Below are positions 59,573 to 64,000 of a stretch of DNA of 64,000 nt, in pieces (position 1 is the first letter of the stretch; each line of letters starts with the position of its first letter). The DNA lies in contig CM053275.1 in the NCBI GenBank assembly GCA_028583415.1, positions 4,695,040-4,759,039 on the forward strand, read 5' to 3'. Made by a program: the position numbers and the translations under genes. Below the pieces are notes generated by a model. It was not told where the DNA came from. It searched no databases and saw only the letters and a list, made by a program, of their open reading frames with translations. The DNA is from Protea cynaroides. Its lineage: Eukaryota; Streptophyta; Magnoliopsida; Proteales; Proteaceae.

Positions 59573-62500
59573 CTAGTATGGAGGTGTTGATTGAACGTAT
59601 AATTCACCTTCATCCTCATCGTCATCATTATCACCGGTGTCCACCCAATTACTACGGTGATGTTGTGACCAACTTGGGTTGTTCATTTCAGCCCTATCTG
59701 CAAAGATAGAAAATGGAAGAACGTAACTTAAAACATATATTAGCAATAATTACATCTCAGTAACATTTTACCATGCAAAGTAATATTTCCACTAACCTTG
59801 TGGTTCTTCCTCATGATCTATTTGCATGGGAAGCTGGCTACAGTATCTAGTTAAGATAAACATTAGATTCTAAGGTAATTGACCAGAGATTCTCAAACAT
59901 GACATGAAATCACCCCTTTAGAACCCCCCCCTTTTCGTTATTAATGCTTCCCCTTCCATTAAAAAAAATTTGCTTCAAGTTCGGAAGAATTTGTGATAAC
60001 AAAAAATTGGAAGGACTGTGTTTACAAGACAGGAGTAAAAACAAGACTATAAATATAAATGCATATTTATATATGATTATGTGACTATATCCTATACTCA
60101 TTGTACCAGTTAAGCAGAACCCTAAGCAGATGAAAATATGATATTGTGTTATGTAATTTTCTGTTGTATATATTCAATTGGATGGAGAGAAACCACATAT
60201 GTGCAGAGAATAGAACTAAATAAGTTGAACAGCTTACAATTGTATTCTGATCTATTTAGACAACTAATCCAAGCTTTATCATGTGGATGCTGTTCATCTG
60301 AAATTTAGATGCAGCTTCAAGATCCATGGACAAGAGCACAGGTTGCTGCTGTGATTATGCAAATTTATATAGAGGCGTAAACTGAAGTAAGCATCTCACT
60401 TATCATCTATGGTTGATAAGAGCGGAAGTACATCTTCCTTTAACCCAACCCCTTTCACAACCCTTTCTCTGGGCTACTCAGCACGAGTCAAAAGAGGCAT
60501 TTCCACTTGTATGATATGGAGTTTGCCTTCCGTTTTTCAAACTCTATATCCATTTATTGAGCTATCTCTATTCCTATTTATTAGCACTTGTGACTCATCT
60601 ATTGCTAATTGCCTCTATTACAAAACCCCTCGACTCTAGTAAGAATCTCAGTGCAATATATTCATAAAACACGTCATCTCTACTCCTTGTTTTCATTTCT
60701 GGATAATGGGAGATATTGCAAAACCTCCAAAAAGTAGACATTTCTTGCAAATGACCTTATAGAGACGGGATTCTTCTTCGCAACTCCCTGCATGTACACT
60801 ACGGACATAAATATCTCTGTACTAGAAACACACCACCAGAGGGGGTAAATCAGAGTAAAAAAAATTAATGAGGAACATTCCTATTCTAATATGTTCTAGC
60901 TGAAGGAAAATTTCAGGATACAGATCACGTCCGTCAGGCATGTTTCTTGTTGCAGATCCAACCTTCGAATTGTCAACTGCGTTAGCCCTCACCCTTCCAA
61001 CCAGACCATTAGAATTTGAATTCCCTTCCACTTGAAGATGTCTTTCTTCAGCACCATCACCACTTTTGGCTGCACTTCCTGTTATAACCTGGGCTGATTA
61101 AAATTCTTGAAGATATATATTGTAAAAGAGCTGATTAAATGATGAAGTATACCTGAAAGTTCAGACCAGATTCTGGTGTGGTCAGATGGATACTCAGATG
61201 CAGCAACTCCAAATCTTTCTCTTTGTGCTTCAGATCCTGTTCCTTGATCAGCCTGACAGTGCGAGTTGGTGGCCAAGGGTGGATGCTCTGAAAGGTTTCC
61301 ATCATGAAGCTGTGACGCAAGCATGGTTGCAAGGACCAGTTCAGCATCAAAGTCTGAACTGGACCCATCATCTAGACCAAATTTTGGAGCCATTAAAATT
61401 GGCCTGTTCCTCCAAAACCAAATTATTCATATCAAAATCATAATCTAGGTATACTATGAACTTTCCTCAAATATTTATAGAGGAAGAGAATAAGAATCAA
61501 ATAAGAATTCTAAACCATTCAATAAACATTTCATTCCTTATTTGGTAGTCAAAAAGGTGTAGCATTGATTTAAATATGATAAAAACCACCAATTAAATTG
61601 ACCTTCCAAGTGCAGAAAAAAATTGGGGATCATTAATTTATAGCTCTAACAAGAATCCAAATCAAGTACTTTATGGAATGGTCAGACTTATTGTGATTAA
61701 CATTCTATAATTCACTGATACCCCAATATATATATATATATATCACAGGGAAGGTACTTCATCAATTTGAGTGTTCTCATCTGCAGCACAAGCATTGGCT
61801 GAAAAGTCAATACTCAATTAACAGATTTACTAGGTGATATAAGTATCAAGAAATTTTTTTTTTTTACTTCCCTCACCATGATCATTACAATTAATAATGA
61901 AGACATGAGCAGCAACAACAACAACAATGGCACTACCAATAACAAAACAAAAAGATGGCAATGGGATTATAAATATCTTACTCCCCGGCTTTTTCAAAAA
62001 ATAACTGAATGTCAACTTCACAGACCTCGCAGAAGGACACAAATGCCTGCCATTTGACAAACAACAAAGAAGAAAATGCTTCAGAAGGATAAAACACATT
62101 TTGAAGATGGCGCGGGGGGGGTGGATTCTCAATACCAAAAAAGAAAAAGACGATGGAATAATTAAATCGGCAAGAGAACTTGTCAAGGCTAACAGTGGAT
62201 ATATTGAGATAAGGATAGTAGTCCTGAGATATTATTTGACATCCAACAGATGTTGCTCACAGCTCAGCAACCAGAGGAGGGGTCTCAACAACTATTGTTG
62301 CACATTTTTATAGATCATGAGTTGTGTGCAGCACTTGTTGCCACCTCTAATTATTTCTCTGGAGTCTGAACATAAGATATTTAGTTATAACTCAAAACAA
62401 TCGAGTACAAGAATGAAGCCCACTATGCCTTCAGTTCCTTCACCCCGAACGTCACATCCACAGGATCACCAGTGTGAATATATTGCAGAAACTCTTCAAT

Positions 62501-63730
62501 AGGATCTATCCACAGTTGGGTGTGTAAGGCTGCATCACTGTCCTCTGCAAATGAAAAACAGAAGAGGCTTAAGATCCATAGAAAGACAAAAACTTATAGA
62601 AATGAATATATGACATCAATAAAACTCAAGGACCTTTTGTTGGGTCAGTATAACTTCTAAGCTCAACTGCTTTCCCTCCTATTTCACTTGCTGCATCAGC
62701 AGGTAAAGAAGTGGGATCGGTGGCTATGATTGTAATCTCCTGAAGGGAAGACTGGAAGTTAGCTAGCAAACTGTTGAAGTCACGAGGCCTCACTACAAAG
62801 TTACTTGGAAATTTTCTCTTATCGAGAGAAAGATGTTGAATGTCTGGTTCAATGTTGCAGGTAATCCCATAGGTTTTCTTCAAACCTACATCAGGTTTCT
62901 CAAACAATGATTACCGTGAAGGCACATCGAAACCATTAAAAAGGGCTAGCTAGAATAATCAATAAATCAAAAACGATAAATATGCACCAACTGCATTGTC
63001 TTTAATGCCCCGCCACCTGATATTAGATGCCAATTCCAGAAAATAATCAATTTTTAGTTAAAATTAATGGGTATCTCCTAAATGGATCATAGCCAATAGG
63101 CCACAAATTCTACCAGACAAACCTAACTATACAGTGTAGAGCTGAAATTTAGATGGCTACTTAAAGTATGCTCACAGTGTCATTCATACGAATATTAAAA
63201 CTGGAGTTATTATAGGACAATGTTGCAGTGACGTGATGGTGTCACAAATTCACAGTTCCACCTTTAGAGTCAATGTTAGTTACAGGTGGCACGATGCTCC
63301 AATGCAGTAATTGAGACACTCATAATCTGAATTTTGAAGTGAGGAATGTCCAACCTGTGCACTTACACCCAAGAGATCCCCTGTGCCAAAATGAGAATAC
63401 AAAAGAAAGCAGCATTTACCATGAAGGCAGTTTAAAATCCACTGCACTTTTGATGCTTCAGAGTTGGGCAAACGGATGCTCAGATCATCAACACTTGCAA
63501 TGGGTGTCCTTAGAACAGCGCAAACATCCTAAGCATACCCTAGTCAGGAGAAGCAACCTAGCACAAACCCCAAATTATTTTAAAGAACATATTCAAGTCC
63601 ACTGTCATACCTTCAAGAGCACGCTACATTGCACCTGAGCTGCATTTATTGTATAAATATCAAAGAATTCAGGCTTAAATTTTATAGCCTGATAAGCGGA
63701 CCGTGATGAATTGAGTGTGCGAAATGCAAG
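59573..63730 (-). CDS. RAD9: RAD9, 9-1-1 checkpoint clamp subunit, first exon outside window
   Basis: RAD9 forms a PCNA-like ring with RAD1 and HUS1 that loads at damaged DNA and activates ATR signalling. Exons (transcript order): 63730-63611, 63528-63420, 62885-62634, 62544-62429, 62046-61982, 61403-61153, 61078-60922, 59846-59797, 59697-59573. All joins keep frame, giving 414 residues. Seen: LAFRTLNSSRSAYQAIKF, KVQWILNCL, TCNIEPDIQHLSLDKRKFPS, LLANFQSSLQEITIIATDPT, FLQYIHTGDPVDVTF, AFVSFCEVCEVDIQLFFEKA and APKFGLDDGSSSDFDAELVL. The C-terminal tail is acidic (NDDDEDEGEL) and ends VQSTPPY. The first exon (about 35-40 residues) must lie past 64000. Two introns are non-standard: a GC-AG intron at 62047-62428 and a U12-like one at 59847-60921. 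Confidence 0.92.
59847..60921 (-). other. Candidate U12-type intron of RAD9
   Basis: On the coding strand the intron begins GTATCCTGA, close to the U12 donor consensus RTATCCTTT, and ends TTTATCTTAACTAG, which contains a U12 branch-like CTTAAC. The branch adenosine is only about 5 bases from the end, shorter than usual. The splice joins GATCT to ATACTGTAGC in frame (RDLYCSQLP). Confidence 0.5.
62047..62428 (-). other. Candidate GC-AG intron of RAD9
   Basis: The upstream exon must end VKELK to keep the conserved KELKAFxSFCE block. At that point the coding strand reads CTGAAG|GCATAG, a GC donor. The acceptor is GGCAG|GCATTTG. The only nearby GT donor (GGG|GTGAAG) would delete VKELK. Confidence 0.65.
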
Positions 63731-64000
63731 CTGCACAATAAAGACATAAAATAAGAAAAATCTATTTTGCATCAGAGAAACGGTTTAATGTTATACCCTG
63801 ATAATTTGAGTGATGAATTGAGAGTAAAAATCAATGTACACGAGAATAACTATATATAGAAAATAAGAAAAAAAATATGGGTGCTGATTCCGGGCAATTC
63901 GGAAAGAAAATAACTTCAGAGAACAGTGGGAATCAACTTCATGATCAAACTAAAAGGATGAACTAGTCAACTCATATTCTCTCCCTCCTATTCTTTTTTT

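Overview
The window is nuclear DNA of a flowering plant, probably a dicot, though I cannot name the species. It has long AT-rich introns with canonical splice sites and many plant repeats (an Au-type SINE, Mutator-like MITEs, Ty1-copia and LINE remnants). Every confident gene has its closest known relatives in land plants.

Layout: 1-19160 (+) is the 3' two thirds of a CARM1-type protein arginine methyltransferase gene (PRMT4). Its introns carry most of the repeats in this part, including a low-complexity block at 7273-7750 that looks like bad consensus. A decayed copia reverse-transcriptase fragment lies at 19.8-20.2 kb. 20690-22051 (-) is an intact single-exon xyloglucan 6-xylosyltransferase (XXT1/2 type). 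22.5-27.6 kb has no gene but holds a 1.1-kb tandem duplication whose copies were later hit by different MITEs. 27652-28245 (-) is TSPO, and 28759-35225 (+) is the 13-exon ALG3 mannosyltransferase; the two are head to head across about 510 bp. 39899-42772 (+) and 46862-51740 (+) are tandem paralogues encoding ankyrin-repeat membrane proteins with a PGG domain (ACD6/ITN1-like). The second has a premature stop inside the PGG domain, a 2-kb insertion in intron 1 and a damaged 5'UTR splice donor. Pieces of the same duplicated unit lie downstream of ALG3 and near 53.5 and 57.9-58.8 kb. 55944-56291 (-) is a RALF peptide precursor. 59573-63730 (-) is the RAD9 subunit of the 9-1-1 checkpoint clamp, lacking only its first exon, with a GC-AG intron and a U12-like intron.

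The genes do not form one pathway. XXT (Golgi xyloglucan), ALG3 (ER N-glycan precursor) and RALF (apoplastic signal) share the secretory and cell-wall system only loosely; PRMT4 and RAD9 are nuclear. The evolving part is the ankyrin-PGG cluster. I found no clearly new biological system. The most checkable oddities are the truncated ankyrin-PGG paralogue, the relics of its array, and the two non-standard RAD9 introns.
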